Both the position numbers and the translations under genes were made by a program. The notes beneath the pieces are model-generated. The model saw nothing but the letters and a program-made list of their open reading frames with translations. It did not search any database and was not told where the DNA came from. A DNA stretch of 49,002 nucleotides from Lachnospiraceae bacterium (GTDB taxonomy: Bacteria > Bacillota > Clostridia > Lachnospirales > Lachnospiraceae). Below, in pieces: positions 8,767-17,489 of this stretch (its first letter is position 1; each line of letters opens with the position of its first letter). The DNA is taken from NCBI GenBank assembly GCA_900753305.1, contig CAADYR010000099.1:1-49002 (forward strand), written 5' to 3'.

Positions 8767-9297
8767 TTGAAAATCTGGAATCATTTTAAAACAATAACAC
8801 ATCATAAAATTATGGTCATGAAGGGATGCTTTAAGGTAGGACTGTACAGGCAGGGACTGGCACATGATATGTCCAAGTACATGCCAAGTGAGTTCCTTGT
8901 AGGTGCAAAATACTATCAGGGTACTCAAAGTCCAAATAATGCTGAAAGAAATGCAATAGGCTATTCATCCGCATGGCTTCATCACAAGGGCAGAAATAAG
9001 CATCATTATGAATACTGGCTGGATTACGGAGTAAACGCCGGGGATGGTATTGTACCTGTTGCAATGCCTATGCGGTATATCGTTGAAATGTTCATAGACA
9101 GGGTCGCTGCATCCAAAAATTATAATCAGGGGCATTATACAGATGACATGCCTTTGCAATATTATTTAAAAGGTAAATCAGGGGATTTTATGCATCCTGA
9201 TACTCGCCGTACGTTAGAATTATTGCTTCACATGCTGGCTGATGAAGGTGAACAGAAGACATTTGCATATATCAAATCCAATTTGAAGAACTGGTAA
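8767..9297 (+). CDS. DUF5662 family protein
   Basis: 176 residues from a TTG start (LKIWNHFKTITHHK matches how this family begins; AGG is about 9 bases upstream). It is rich in His and Trp, with HDMSKY (about residue 34) and HHKGRNKHHYEYW (about residue 75) arranged like the metal ligands of an HD-type all-helical fold. The family is common in Clostridia, and its function is not established. It lies 26 bases after the isoamylase-like gene and is probably in the same transcript. Confidence 0.8.
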   Translation: MKIWNHFKTITHHKIMVMKGCFKVGLYRQGLAHDMSKYMPSEFLVGAKYYQGTQSPNNAERNAIGYSSAWLHHKGRNKHHYEYWLDYGVNAGDGIVPVAMPMRYIVEMFIDRVAASKNYNQGHYTDDMPLQYYLKGKSGDFMHPDTRRTLELLLHMLADEGEQKTFAYIKSNLKNW

Positions 9298-9303
9298 CGC
9301 ATT

Positions 9304-9339
9304 ATCGACTCCTACATATAATAGGATAAAGGAGTTGAT
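9304..9339 (+). promoter_or_regulatory. Hairpin sequestering the ribosome binding site of the Cys-rich gene
   Basis: ATCGACTCCT (9304-9313) can pair with AGGAGTTGAT (9330-9339; one G-U), which contains the AGGAG of the next gene. A competing shorter stem TCCTA/TAGGA exists inside it. The seen complementarity is real; the regulatory role is inference. Confidence 0.4.
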
Positions 9340-9342
9340 GAT

Positions 9343-9582
9343 ATGTGTAATTCTTGGATCTTACTTTTACTATTTTTCTGCGGATGCCAGAATAATAACG
9401 GATGTGGCAACAATAACTGTGGAAATAACAGAAATAAGAAATGTGAAAACAAACGTCCACCTTTTGAAATCAAAGAAGAGAGACGAAGAGAGCCGGACTG
9501 TGATAATGATTTCATCCAGCCAAGACCCTTTAACAGCTTTACCACACAGAATACCTGTGGATGTGAGAACAAAAGTGAATAA
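9343..9582 (+). CDS. Small Cys/Asn-rich secreted or anchored protein
   Basis: 79 residues. A hydrophobic N-terminus MCNSWILLLLFFCGC is followed by an Asn/Cys/Gly-rich stretch (NNNGCGNNNCGNN) and a charged tail ending in CGCENKSE. Similar short high-cysteine proteins with a WIxxLLFxC start occur in Firmicutes (sometimes called chorion class high-cysteine proteins), with unknown function. The ATG is preceded by AAAGGAG. It could be a small membrane or coat-associated protein. A terminator follows. Confidence 0.65.
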   Translation: MCNSWILLLLFFCGCQNNNGCGNNNCGNNRNKKCENKRPPFEIKEERRREPDCDNDFIQPRPFNSFTTQNTCGCENKSE

Positions 9583-9594
9583 TATCTTGATTTG

Positions 9595-9621
9595 GAAAAC
9601 GTCTGGTCAGCAGACGTTTTC
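9595..9621 (+). terminator. Hairpin terminator
   Basis: GAAAACGTCTG (9595-9605) pairs perfectly with CAGACGTTTTC (9611-9621) around a 5-base loop. It ends the Cys-rich gene transcript just before the next promoter. Confidence 0.75.
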
Positions 9622-9650
9622 TTGACTTTAGAGTAACATAATGCTAAACT
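9622..9650 (+). promoter_or_regulatory. Putative promoter of the methionine synthase genes
   Basis: TTGACT (9622-9627) and TAAACT (9645-9650) are spaced by 17 bases, 28 bases before the GTG start of the activation-domain gene. Confidence 0.6.
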
Positions 9651-9677
9651 TACTGCATCTGACTAAAGAATAGAAGT

Positions 9678-10382
9678 GTGATAAATGTGGAACTGAACAT
9701 AGAAGACATCAATAAAAAAGAAATATACCGTTATCTGGGCTATCATGGAATTACTCCGGATACACAGATTGATCAGATGATACAGGAAGTGCTCACGGAA
9801 TTACTGACGGTTAGTCATCCCAAAAATCTGTACAAAGTATATCGCTGTAATATCTCCCAGAATAATCCCAGGGAAATACTACTGTCAGATATGGAAAAAG
9901 ATTTCACTCCCAGAGTCAGCTTTTACAGTACCAATCTGGCTGCAAATTTAAGAGGCTGCCCATATGTCATTCTAATAGCAGTTACATTGGGAATAGAAGC
10001 AGACAAGCTGCTTCATAAATATGAGTTGATAAATATGGCAAAAGCTTCTATTTTGCAGGCTTGCGGTGCAGCTGCCGTAGAAGCATGCTGTAATAGTCTG
10101 CAAAATGAGCTTCAGGATAAGGCATTACAGCAAAATATGTATCTGCGTCCAAGATTCAGTCCTGGATATGGAGACTTGCCGCTGGCAGCCCAGAAGGATT
10201 TCTTTAATGCCATTGAATGTACCAAAAGACTCGGAATTACATTGACAGACAATTATCTGATGTATCCAACCAAAAGCGTAACTGCTTTTATAGGGATCAC
10301 TCCAAGTCAGGAAAACTGTCATATAGGGAAATGCAAACAATGCAATAATATAGGATGTGAGTTTAGAGATGAAGATACGTGA
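9678..10382 (+). CDS. Stand-alone methionine synthase activation-domain protein
   Basis: 234 residues resembling the C-terminal AdoMet-binding reactivation domain of cobalamin-dependent methionine synthase. The diagnostic block RPRFSPGYGDLPL is followed by LTDNYLMYPTKSVTAFIGI. It is expected to support reductive methylation of cob(II)alamin back to the active form. The C-terminus adds a Cys-rich CHIGKCKQCNNIGC, possibly metal-binding. The start is GTG at 9678 with only a weak ribosome binding site. The last 14 bases overlap the metH gene, indicating translational coupling: the pair is a split MetH. Confidence 0.85.
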   Translation: MINVELNIEDINKKEIYRYLGYHGITPDTQIDQMIQEVLTELLTVSHPKNLYKVYRCNISQNNPREILLSDMEKDFTPRVSFYSTNLAANLRGCPYVILIAVTLGIEADKLLHKYELINMAKASILQACGAAAVEACCNSLQNELQDKALQQNMYLRPRFSPGYGDLPLAAQKDFFNAIECTKRLGITLTDNYLMYPTKSVTAFIGITPSQENCHIGKCKQCNNIGCEFRDEDT

Positions 10383-12792
10383 ACAAATAGGAAAAGAATT
10401 ACTTTTTTTTGATGGCGCAATGGGAACTGTCCTTCAGTCAAGAGGATTGCAGACAGGAGAAATACCGGAAACCTGGAACATCCTTCACCCGGAAGCGATC
10501 AGACAGATACACAAAGAATATTTACTTGCAGGATGTAATATTACAAAAGCAAATACATTTGGAGTCAACACTTATAAATGTAAAGGCACAGAATATACTG
10601 TTGACCAGCTTGTATCCGCAGGTATTCGAATTACCAGAGAAGCGATCAGTGAAGCCCAAAAAGAACTTGGTGCAAATGCTCAGCCAATGTATTCAGCTCT
10701 GGATATTGGCTCCTTGGGGAAATTATTAAAGCCGTTAGGAGAAATCGCTTTTGAAGATGCCTATAATGCTTTCAAGGAGATCGTGATCGCAGGTGATAAG
10801 GCAGGGGCTGATCTGATCCTGATCGAGACAGTCAGTGATTCCTATGAGATTAAAGCTGCAGTGTTGGCAGCGAAAGAAAACAGTGATCTTCCAGTTGTTG
10901 TAACCATGATCTTTGATGAAAGCGGTAAACTTCTGACGGGTGGCGATGTCGCTTCCGTAACTGCAATGCTGGAAGGCCTTGGTGTTGATGCCATAGGTTT
11001 TAACTGTGGACTTGGTCCTGAACAAATGCTTAAATTATTACCGGAACTGACATCTTGTTGTTCTATTCCTATTGCGATCAACCCTAATGCAGGTCTTCCT
11101 GTTGTGATTGACGGAGTAACACAATTCAATGTAGGTTCTGAAGAATTTGCAGCAAAAGCTAAATTACTGGTAGAAGAGGGTGCAAGTATGATTGGCGGCT
11201 GTTGTGGTACAACCCCTGGGCATTTGGCAGAATTAGTCAGAACCTGTAAGGGGATGGATATACAGCCTGTTACAGATAAGAATCTTACCGTGATCTCCTC
11301 TTATAATCATGCTGTATATTTTGGCAGAAAGCCACTAATCATTGGAGAACGTATCAATCCTACAGGCAAATCAAAATTCAAGCAGGCGCTTCGTGATCAT
11401 AATATGGAATATATATATAAAGAAGGTCTGACGCAGGAGGAAAAAGGAGCTCATATTCTGGATGTGAATGTAGGTCTTCCCGAAATTGACGAACCGAAGC
11501 TTATGGAAGAAGCGATTACAGGTATTCAGGCGATCATTGATCTGCCATTACAGATTGATACTTCTGATGGTGAAGCAATGGAAAGGGCATTACGCTGTTA
11601 TAATGGTAAGCCTATGCTTAATTCTGTAAATGGGAAAAAAGAATCTATGGAAATGGTATTTCCTCTGGCAAAAAAATATGGGGCGGTTGTTGTATGCCTT
11701 TGTCTGGATGAAGGAGGAATCCCCGAGACTGTAGAAGGAAGAATTGCAGTTGCCAAGAAAATCGTCGAAACAGCAAGATCATACGGAATTCCAAAGAAAA
11801 ACCTTGTTATGGATGCCCTTGTACTGACAATCAGTACAGGTCAGGATAACGCTATGATAACTCTTGAAACTCTCCGCAGACTCCGTTATGAGCTTGGACT
11901 TCATACTGTACTTGGAGTATCCAATATTTCATTTGGACTGCCTGAGAGAGTACGGATCAATACTGCTTTCTTTACAATGGCAATGCAGAATGGTCTAAGT
12001 GCAGGCATTGTAAATCCATCCAGCGAAGCAATGATGGCGGCTTATTACAGTTTCAATGCCCTGATCGGTGAAGACGACAACTGTATGGAATATATTCAAA
12101 AATGTACAGAAATGGCACAAAAGGATTCGACTTCTGTTGCTCCCAAATCCACCGGTTCTATGTCATTGGAAGATGCTATTGTCAAAGGACTGAGTGAGAG
12201 TGCTTATCAGGCAACTGAAAAATTATTGAATGAGCAGGTAGATTCACTGACTATCATTAATGACAAACTAATTCCTGCCCTTGACATTGTAGGTAAAGGA
12301 TTCGAAGAAAAGAAAATGTTCCTGCCACAGCTTTTGATGAGTGCAGATGCCGCCAAGGCAAGTTTCGACGCCATCAAAAACACTTTATCCAGACTTGGCA
12401 GGCAGAGTGATACCAAGGGAAAAATCGTAATTGCCACTGTAAAAGGTGATATTCACGATATTGGCAAGAACATTGTAAAAACACTTCTTGAAAACTATGG
12501 TTTTGAAATGATCGACTTAGGCAAAGATGTTCCACCTGAATTAATACTTCAGACTGTTCAGGAGCAACATATCAAGTTAGTCGGTCTGAGTGCACTTATG
12601 ACAACAACTGTTGTTTATATGGAGGAAACGATCAAATTACTTCATGATAATCATTGTGATTGTAAGATCATGGTAGGCGGTGCAGTCCTTACACAGGAAT
12701 ATGCAGATATGATAGGAGCTGACTTCTATTCAAAAGATGCAATGGGTTCTGTCAGATATGCCAACGATCTATATGAGGCGGGGGAACTTTAA
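10369..12792 (+). CDS. metH: Cobalamin-dependent methionine synthase (no activation domain)
   Basis: Methylates homocysteine from methyltetrahydrofolate through methylcobalamin. About 807 residues versus ~1200 in E. coli MetH. Domains: homocysteine-binding barrel (FDGAMGT near residue 15; zinc ligands C213 in GFNCG, C278 and C279 in GGCCGTTP), pterin-binding barrel (IGERINPTGKSK near 325), helical cap (EKKMFLPQLLMSADAA) and cobalamin domain with D694-x-H696-xx-G699 (GDIHDIGKN). The AdoMet activation domain is missing and is supplied by the overlapping upstream gene. The start at 10369 (MKIREQIG) is preferred; a GTG at 10357 is possible. Confidence 0.95.
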   Translation: MKIREQIGKELLFFDGAMGTVLQSRGLQTGEIPETWNILHPEAIRQIHKEYLLAGCNITKANTFGVNTYKCKGTEYTVDQLVSAGIRITREAISEAQKELGANAQPMYSALDIGSLGKLLKPLGEIAFEDAYNAFKEIVIAGDKAGADLILIETVSDSYEIKAAVLAAKENSDLPVVVTMIFDESGKLLTGGDVASVTAMLEGLGVDAIGFNCGLGPEQMLKLLPELTSCCSIPIAINPNAGLPVVIDGVTQFNVGSEEFAAKAKLLVEEGASMIGGCCGTTPGHLAELVRTCKGMDIQPVTDKNLTVISSYNHAVYFGRKPLIIGERINPTGKSKFKQALRDHNMEYIYKEGLTQEEKGAHILDVNVGLPEIDEPKLMEEAITGIQAIIDLPLQIDTSDGEAMERALRCYNGKPMLNSVNGKKESMEMVFPLAKKYGAVVVCLCLDEGGIPETVEGRIAVAKKIVETARSYGIPKKNLVMDALVLTISTGQDNAMITLETLRRLRYELGLHTVLGVSNISFGLPERVRINTAFFTMAMQNGLSAGIVNPSSEAMMAAYYSFNALIGEDDNCMEYIQKCTEMAQKDSTSVAPKSTGSMSLEDAIVKGLSESAYQATEKLLNEQVDSLTIINDKLIPALDIVGKGFEEKKMFLPQLLMSADAAKASFDAIKNTLSRLGRQSDTKGKIVIATVKGDIHDIGKNIVKTLLENYGFEMIDLGKDVPPELILQTVQEQHIKLVGLSALMTTTVVYMEETIKLLHDNHCDCKIMVGGAVLTQEYADMIGADFYSKDAMGSVRYANDLYEAGEL

Positions 12793-12805
12793 AGTTCTTC
12801 CGCCT
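12776..12805 (+). other. Hairpin over the metH stop codon
   Basis: The arms 12776-12790 and 12791-12805 pair over 15 positions (two G-U), centred on AACTTTAAAGTT. No U-tract follows, so it may act as an mRNA 3' stabiliser or weak terminator. The next promoter begins 2 bases later. Confidence 0.45.
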
Positions 12806-12806
12806 A

Positions 12807-12836
12807 TTGACATAATATCAGACTATAAGGTATACT
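12807..12836 (+). promoter_or_regulatory. Promoter of the GntR-ABC operon
   Basis: A perfect -35 TTGACA (12807-12812) and -10 TATACT (12831-12836) are separated by 18 bases, directly followed by the palindromic operator. Confidence 0.75.
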
Positions 12837-12840
12837 TTTG

Positions 12841-12863
12841 CTGTATTAATCGTATTAATACAG
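12841..12863 (+). promoter_or_regulatory. Perfect 10+3+10 palindromic operator
   Basis: CTGTATTAAT, CGT, ATTAATACAG form a perfect inverted repeat just downstream of the -10 box, over the expected transcription start. This is the classical placement for autorepression by the YtrA-type GntR regulator encoded next. Confidence 0.75.
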
Positions 12864-12883
12864 TTGAGAAAGGAGCAGCTTAC

Positions 12884-13270
12884 GTGATTCTGATAGATTA
12901 TAAGGATAGAAGACCTATTTACGAACAAGTCGTTGAAAAATTTCAGCAAATGATAATATGTGGTGTAATGGAAGCTGATTCTCCCATGCCTTCTGTCAGA
13001 AATCTGGCTATGGAACTGTCACTAAATCCCAACACTATTCAGCGAGCCTATCAGGAACTGGAGCGAGAAGGTTATATCTATACGATCAAGGGAAAAGGAA
13101 GCTTCGTCAGCGAATCAAGTCAGGCTGCGGATTCTAAACGTGAAGAGATCAAAAGAGAATTAGGGGAGTGTGTGAACAAAGCACTCTCAATAGGAATACA
13201 TCCCCAACAACTTGAAGTTATGTTACAAGACTGTATCAATGATAGCGTAAAGGGAGGCAATACGATATGA
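12884..13270 (+). CDS. GntR family (YtrA-type) transcriptional regulator
   Basis: 128 residues: an N-terminal winged helix-turn-helix (RRPIYEQVVEKFQQMI, MPSVRNLAMELSLNPNTIQRAYQELEREGYI, KGKGSFVS) and a short helical C-terminus, as in the YtrA subfamily that controls ABC transporter operons. The GTG start at 12884 is set by GAAAGGAG 8 bases upstream; a longer reading frame to 12737 runs through the promoter and is rejected. It overlaps the ABC ATPase gene by 4 bases (ATGA), so it is the first gene of the operon and probably represses it through the palindrome at 12841-12863. The inducing ligand is unknown. Confidence 0.9.
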   Translation: MILIDYKDRRPIYEQVVEKFQQMIICGVMEADSPMPSVRNLAMELSLNPNTIQRAYQELEREGYIYTIKGKGSFVSESSQAADSKREEIKRELGECVNKALSIGIHPQQLEVMLQDCINDSVKGGNTI

Positions 13271-14169
13271 TTACAGCCGAACATGTAAGTAAACGTTTTG
13301 GCGATATTGAAGCCGTTAAAGATATCAGCGTTACAATAAAAAAAGGTGAGGTCTTTGGACTGATCGGTACGAATGGAGCGGGTAAAAGTACATTTTTACG
13401 TATGTTAAGTGGTGTAATAAAGCCTGACGAAGGAACAATTCTGGTCGATGGACAGCCTGTATTTGAGAATCCCATTTCCAAAAAGGATATTTTCTATATT
13501 TCAGATGATCAGTATTATCTGCCGAATTCATCGCCTGTGGAAATGATGCACTTTTATAAAGACTACTATACAGAATTCAACACCGAACGTTTCATGGAAT
13601 ATCTGGATAAATTCGGATTACATCCCAGACGCAGGATCAATACCTTTTCCAAAGGTATGAAAAAGCAATTGTCCGTTTTATTGGGAATCTGTGCCAATAC
13701 AAAATATCTGCTGTGCGATGAAACATTTGATGGACTTGATCCCGTTATGAGACAGGCTGTAAAAAGTCTGTTTGCAGGCGAGCTGACATCAAGGGATTTT
13801 ACGCCCATTGTGGCTTCTCATAATCTTCGTGAACTGGAAGATATCTGTGACTGTGTAGGTGTACTGCACCAAGGCGGCGTACTGATGCAAAAAGATCTGG
13901 AGGAAATGAAGCTTAATATACATACATTACAGTGTGTATTCCGCTCAGCAGAAGATGAGCAAAATGCATTTGCATCTCTTGATATTGTAAAATCAGAAAA
14001 GAGAGGCAGTCTGAATCTGATCACCGCACGTGGCAAAAGTGATGAGATCATGCAAAAGATTAATTCTTATTCGCCAATTCTGGCAGAAATACTGCCATTG
14101 ACTCTGGAAGAAATATTTATCAGTGAGACGGAGGTTATCGGTTATGACATCAAAAAACTTATTTTTTAA
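13267..14169 (+). CDS. ABC transporter ATP-binding protein (YtrB-like)
   Basis: 300 residues. Walker A is GTNGAGKST (residues 34-42), the signature is the divergent FSKGMKKQLS instead of LSGGQ, Walker B is YLLCDETFDGLDP, and the switch His lies in IVASHNLRELEDICD. A C-terminal ~70-residue extension is typical of export-type ATPases of the CcmA/YtrB class. With the downstream permease it should form an exporter or a membrane-stress complex. It overlaps the permease gene by 26 bases. Confidence 0.9.
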   Translation: MITAEHVSKRFGDIEAVKDISVTIKKGEVFGLIGTNGAGKSTFLRMLSGVIKPDEGTILVDGQPVFENPISKKDIFYISDDQYYLPNSSPVEMMHFYKDYYTEFNTERFMEYLDKFGLHPRRRINTFSKGMKKQLSVLLGICANTKYLLCDETFDGLDPVMRQAVKSLFAGELTSRDFTPIVASHNLRELEDICDCVGVLHQGGVLMQKDLEEMKLNIHTLQCVFRSAEDEQNAFASLDIVKSEKRGSLNLITARGKSDEIMQKINSYSPILAEILPLTLEEIFISETEVIGYDIKKLIF

Positions 14170-16291
14170 ACTGATAGCGCAGGACTTCCGTAAAAGGATA
14201 TGGTGTCCGTTAAGTATCTTTATTATTGATTTTCTTGCATTAGAGGTATACTTCCTTCTGGGCTCCGATAGCGTAAGCAGATATCAAAATACCTATAAAT
14301 ATTCAGTTTCCTATTATTTATCTGATATTTTTTTTGCTGGAAATACGATAAGTCCGATTATGATCCTGACGATTTTGTCAGCAATAATATGTGCTATCAG
14401 TGGTTATACATATCTGCATTCCAGAATGCAATTAGATATGTATCATAGTCTGCCTGTAAAAAGAGGAACCATCTATGCAGCAAAATATATTGCCGGGATT
14501 GCTTATTATCTGATTCCTCTTGTATTGCATATAGGAGCATGTCTGTTGATAGGCATCATCCAAAATGCTTTTTCCACGCACGCACTTATGAATGCGATAG
14601 GATATATATGCATTTTGCTTCTCATATATCTGACTGTATACAGTACCTGTATTCTGGCGGTGATGCTGACAGGTAATATTATTATCACGATATTGATTTC
14701 AGCAATTTTACTGACTTACAGTCTGCTTCTGGAAATCCTCAGAAACGCATTATACCAAAACTTTTATTATGCTAATATTATGGGATACAATCCGGAATTT
14801 GCGGCATTTTCTCCTATGCATATGGTCATAAGATTACTGGAGCATTCTATGTCTGCAGGTCAGAATGAACCATACTATTATTCTGCTTTTGTACCATATG
14901 TATTTGTTATCCTGGCCGCTGTATTATTAATAACTGTGGCAGGTTATGTATTATACCGTATCCGTTCTACAGAAGCGGCAGGCAGAGCCATTGCTTTTCG
15001 GAGAACAGAGCCGGTTATAAAAGCAATGATCGTGATTCCTTTGTCCTTATACAGTGGTCTGTTCTTTGAAAATCTGTCGCCTTCAGGAATTTCGTTTGGA
15101 TGGTATCTGTTCGGTGCAGTATTTGGATTTCTCATATCTGCTTTTTTTGTAGAAATTATTTTCAGGTTTGATATTCGCTGTGCTTTTCATCACTGCAGCC
15201 AATTACTGTTTAATGGGGCTTGCATTGCACTGATCATCGCTGTATTTAAAACTGATGCACTTGGTTATAATACCTATATTCCATCTGATTCGGAAATTTC
15301 CGATTGCTCTGTATCCATATCGGGATTAATGAACGCAAGCACACAAACAGCCCAGGGATACACTGACGCAGAAGAGTATCGAATGGAACATATGCATATT
15401 TCGGATAATTCTGCTGTAATGCAACTGGCACGTAAAGCAGCATCTCAGGGACTGCATTTTACTACGATAGATTATTATGACGGCATTGAACAGACCCCGG
15501 AATATCAGGCAATCATAGAAAAAGAGAGCAGCTACAGAAGAATAGCCTTCGGATATCACCTGCAAAATGGTAAAAATGTATATCGTCAGTATTATATAGA
15601 TATCAAGGATCAGGATTCTTTAAAACTTTTAAGCAGTATTTATGATGATATTGATTACAAAGCCAATTCAATGCCACTATTTGCGAATGGTTGGAATACG
15701 ACTTACACTGCTGTTAATTGCAGCGGGCAGTATGAAGCCGGAAGTATTTCCCTGAATGATGAAAAAAAAGCTGCGCTACTGGAAGCTTACCAATCCGAAT
15801 TCATGAATCTGTCGTTGGATGAGATTATGGATTCTTATCCGGTCGCAACTTTGGAATTTGTTGGTAAACAGGTAACTTATAATCAGTACACCTATTATCC
15901 TTCTGATGAAGGATATCCGGTTTATCCTTCCTTTGTCAGAACAATTGAACTTCTGAAAGAATATGGATTTGACTGTGAACAGAAGTGTCCTGTTGATATG
16001 ATCGATGCTGTTACTGTCACAAATTATTCAAACGAACGAAGTGATGGAACTTACCCCTATATTGTGTACACAGACAAAGACAAAATCCGGCAGATATTGG
16101 ATAACTCATTACAGAATCAGCTTGTTTACAGCGTATACAGTTATCTGGCTGCGGAAGAGAAGTACACAGTATATATTGGTAAAGAAAACCAGAGTTATGA
16201 TTATTACAACGAACTTTCCAATTATGTTCCTAAAAAAGACAAATTACCGGATTTTGTAATACAGGATTTTACAAAATTGGAAAAGGAATAA
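14144..16291 (+). CDS. ABC transporter permease with large extracellular C-terminal domain
   Basis: 715 residues. The N-terminal ~385 residues hold about 7-8 hydrophobic segments (for example IFIIDFLALEVYFLL, LILLTILSAIICAISGYTYL-type helices, VFVILAAVLLITVAGYVLY). The remaining ~330 residues are soluble and Tyr/Asp-rich with no membrane segment, probably outside the cell; a DUF6449-type domain is my tentative assignment. GGAGG lies 9 bases before the ATG at 14144. Paired with the overlapping ATPase. The substrate is unknown; a peptide-antibiotic or cell-envelope stress role is common for GntR-YtrB-like systems (inference). Confidence 0.8.
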   Translation: MTSKNLFFKLIAQDFRKRIWCPLSIFIIDFLALEVYFLLGSDSVSRYQNTYKYSVSYYLSDIFFAGNTISPIMILTILSAIICAISGYTYLHSRMQLDMYHSLPVKRGTIYAAKYIAGIAYYLIPLVLHIGACLLIGIIQNAFSTHALMNAIGYICILLLIYLTVYSTCILAVMLTGNIIITILISAILLTYSLLLEILRNALYQNFYYANIMGYNPEFAAFSPMHMVIRLLEHSMSAGQNEPYYYSAFVPYVFVILAAVLLITVAGYVLYRIRSTEAAGRAIAFRRTEPVIKAMIVIPLSLYSGLFFENLSPSGISFGWYLFGAVFGFLISAFFVEIIFRFDIRCAFHHCSQLLFNGACIALIIAVFKTDALGYNTYIPSDSEISDCSVSISGLMNASTQTAQGYTDAEEYRMEHMHISDNSAVMQLARKAASQGLHFTTIDYYDGIEQTPEYQAIIEKESSYRRIAFGYHLQNGKNVYRQYYIDIKDQDSLKLLSSIYDDIDYKANSMPLFANGWNTTYTAVNCSGQYEAGSISLNDEKKAALLEAYQSEFMNLSLDEIMDSYPVATLEFVGKQVTYNQYTYYPSDEGYPVYPSFVRTIELLKEYGFDCEQKCPVDMIDAVTVTNYSNERSDGTYPYIVYTDKDKIRQILDNSLQNQLVYSVYSYLAAEEKYTVYIGKENQSYDYYNELSNYVPKKDKLPDFVIQDFTKLEKE

Positions 16292-16297
16292 AAAGGG

Positions 16298-16326
16298 TTA
16301 ACAAATTCCGACTGATATGTTAATAT
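16298..16326 (+). promoter_or_regulatory. Putative promoter of the lactonase-like gene
   Basis: TTAACA (16298-16303) and TAATAT (16321-16326), 17-base spacer, 35 bases before the start codon. Confidence 0.65.
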
Positions 16327-16361
16327 AATAACAGAATCAGACAAATGGAGGATGCGGTATT

Positions 16362-17417
16362 ATGAGTAAATCAAAATATGTAGCCTATGTATCAACTTAT
16401 ACGATGGGTGATAATCATGGTATTAAAATATATGATGTGGATATGGAACATGGACACCTGAAGGAAAAAGCGCAGGTAGAGATTACAAATTCTTCCTATG
16501 TTACTATTTCCCACAGTGGTAAATTCCTGTATTCCATTACAGACTTTGGCGTAGAAGCATTCAAGATTCTTGAAGACGGTAATCTGGAACTGATCAATAA
16601 AGCATCTATCAATGGTATGAGAGGATGTTACTTATCTACAGATTACGAAGATAAATTCTTATTCTGCGCAGGATATCATGATGGCAAGATTACTGTACTC
16701 CGATTAGATCCAGAAACCGGAAAAGTCGGAGAAATAACAGAAGAAATTTTCCATAAAGGACTTGGCAGTATTGCAGAGCGTAGCTTCCGCCCTCATATCA
16801 GTTGTGTTAAAATGACCCGTGATAACAAATATCTGTGTGCAGCAGATCTGGGTATTGACTATGTTAACGTATATCGTCTCGATCATGAGAAGGGTACATT
16901 GAAACAGGTAGATATCATCAGGTGTGATCTGGAATCCGCTCCAAGACATCTTAAATTTTCAGATGACGGTAAATTCCTGTATGTAGTCAGCGAATTAAAG
17001 AACTGTATTGATGTATATCATTATCACGAAGAAGAAAATACACCATTTTTTGATCATATACAGACAATCCCGACTACAGACAAATATGAAGCAAGAGATG
17101 TCGCTGCAAGTGCATTGAATATTTCTGTAGATGGCAAATATATTCTGGCTTCTAATGCCGGTGAAAACAGTGTAGCCTTATATGAAATCCAACCGGAAAG
17201 CGGAGAGCTTGAAAGATTACTCTGCCTGCCGATCAGCGGTGAGTATCCTAAGGATGCTTCCTTATTCCCGGATAACAAACATCTGGTATGTTTAAATCAT
17301 GAGTCAAATACAATGACTTTCTTCACAGTAGATTTAGATAAGAAAGTTATTATTATGAATGGCAAGGAATTGACGGTTAAGCAGCCGAACTGCATTATTT
17401 TCCACGAAATGAAATAG
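16362..17417 (+). CDS. Lactonase-family seven-bladed beta-propeller (6-phosphogluconolactonase type)
   Basis: 351 residues with repeated blade motifs of the form HSGKFLYS, DDGKFLYVVSE, VDGKYILASN, PDNKHLVCLNHESNT. This is the YbhE/Pgl-type lactonase propeller that hydrolyses 6-phosphogluconolactone in the oxidative pentose phosphate pathway, although many Clostridia lack that pathway and the substrate is uncertain. GGAGG lies 10 bases before the ATG. It is monocistronic, with its own promoter and a shared terminator with aroC. Confidence 0.8.
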   Translation: MSKSKYVAYVSTYTMGDNHGIKIYDVDMEHGHLKEKAQVEITNSSYVTISHSGKFLYSITDFGVEAFKILEDGNLELINKASINGMRGCYLSTDYEDKFLFCAGYHDGKITVLRLDPETGKVGEITEEIFHKGLGSIAERSFRPHISCVKMTRDNKYLCAADLGIDYVNVYRLDHEKGTLKQVDIIRCDLESAPRHLKFSDDGKFLYVVSELKNCIDVYHYHEEENTPFFDHIQTIPTTDKYEARDVAASALNISVDGKYILASNAGENSVALYEIQPESGELERLLCLPISGEYPKDASLFPDNKHLVCLNHESNTMTFFTVDLDKKVIIMNGKELTVKQPNCIIFHEMK

Positions 17418-17444
17418 AATAGTATATAAGAACCCATACAAAAT

Positions 17445-17481
17445 AAGAACTGTGGCGAACGATAAAGTCGCCACAGTTCTT
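17445..17481. terminator. Bidirectional terminator between the lactonase gene and aroC
   Basis: A 14-bp perfect stem (17445-17458 with 17468-17481; AAGAACTGTGGCGA and its complement) around a 9-base loop, followed by T-rich sequence on the plus strand. It serves both converging genes. Confidence 0.85.
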
Positions 17482-17489
17482 TATTTTTC

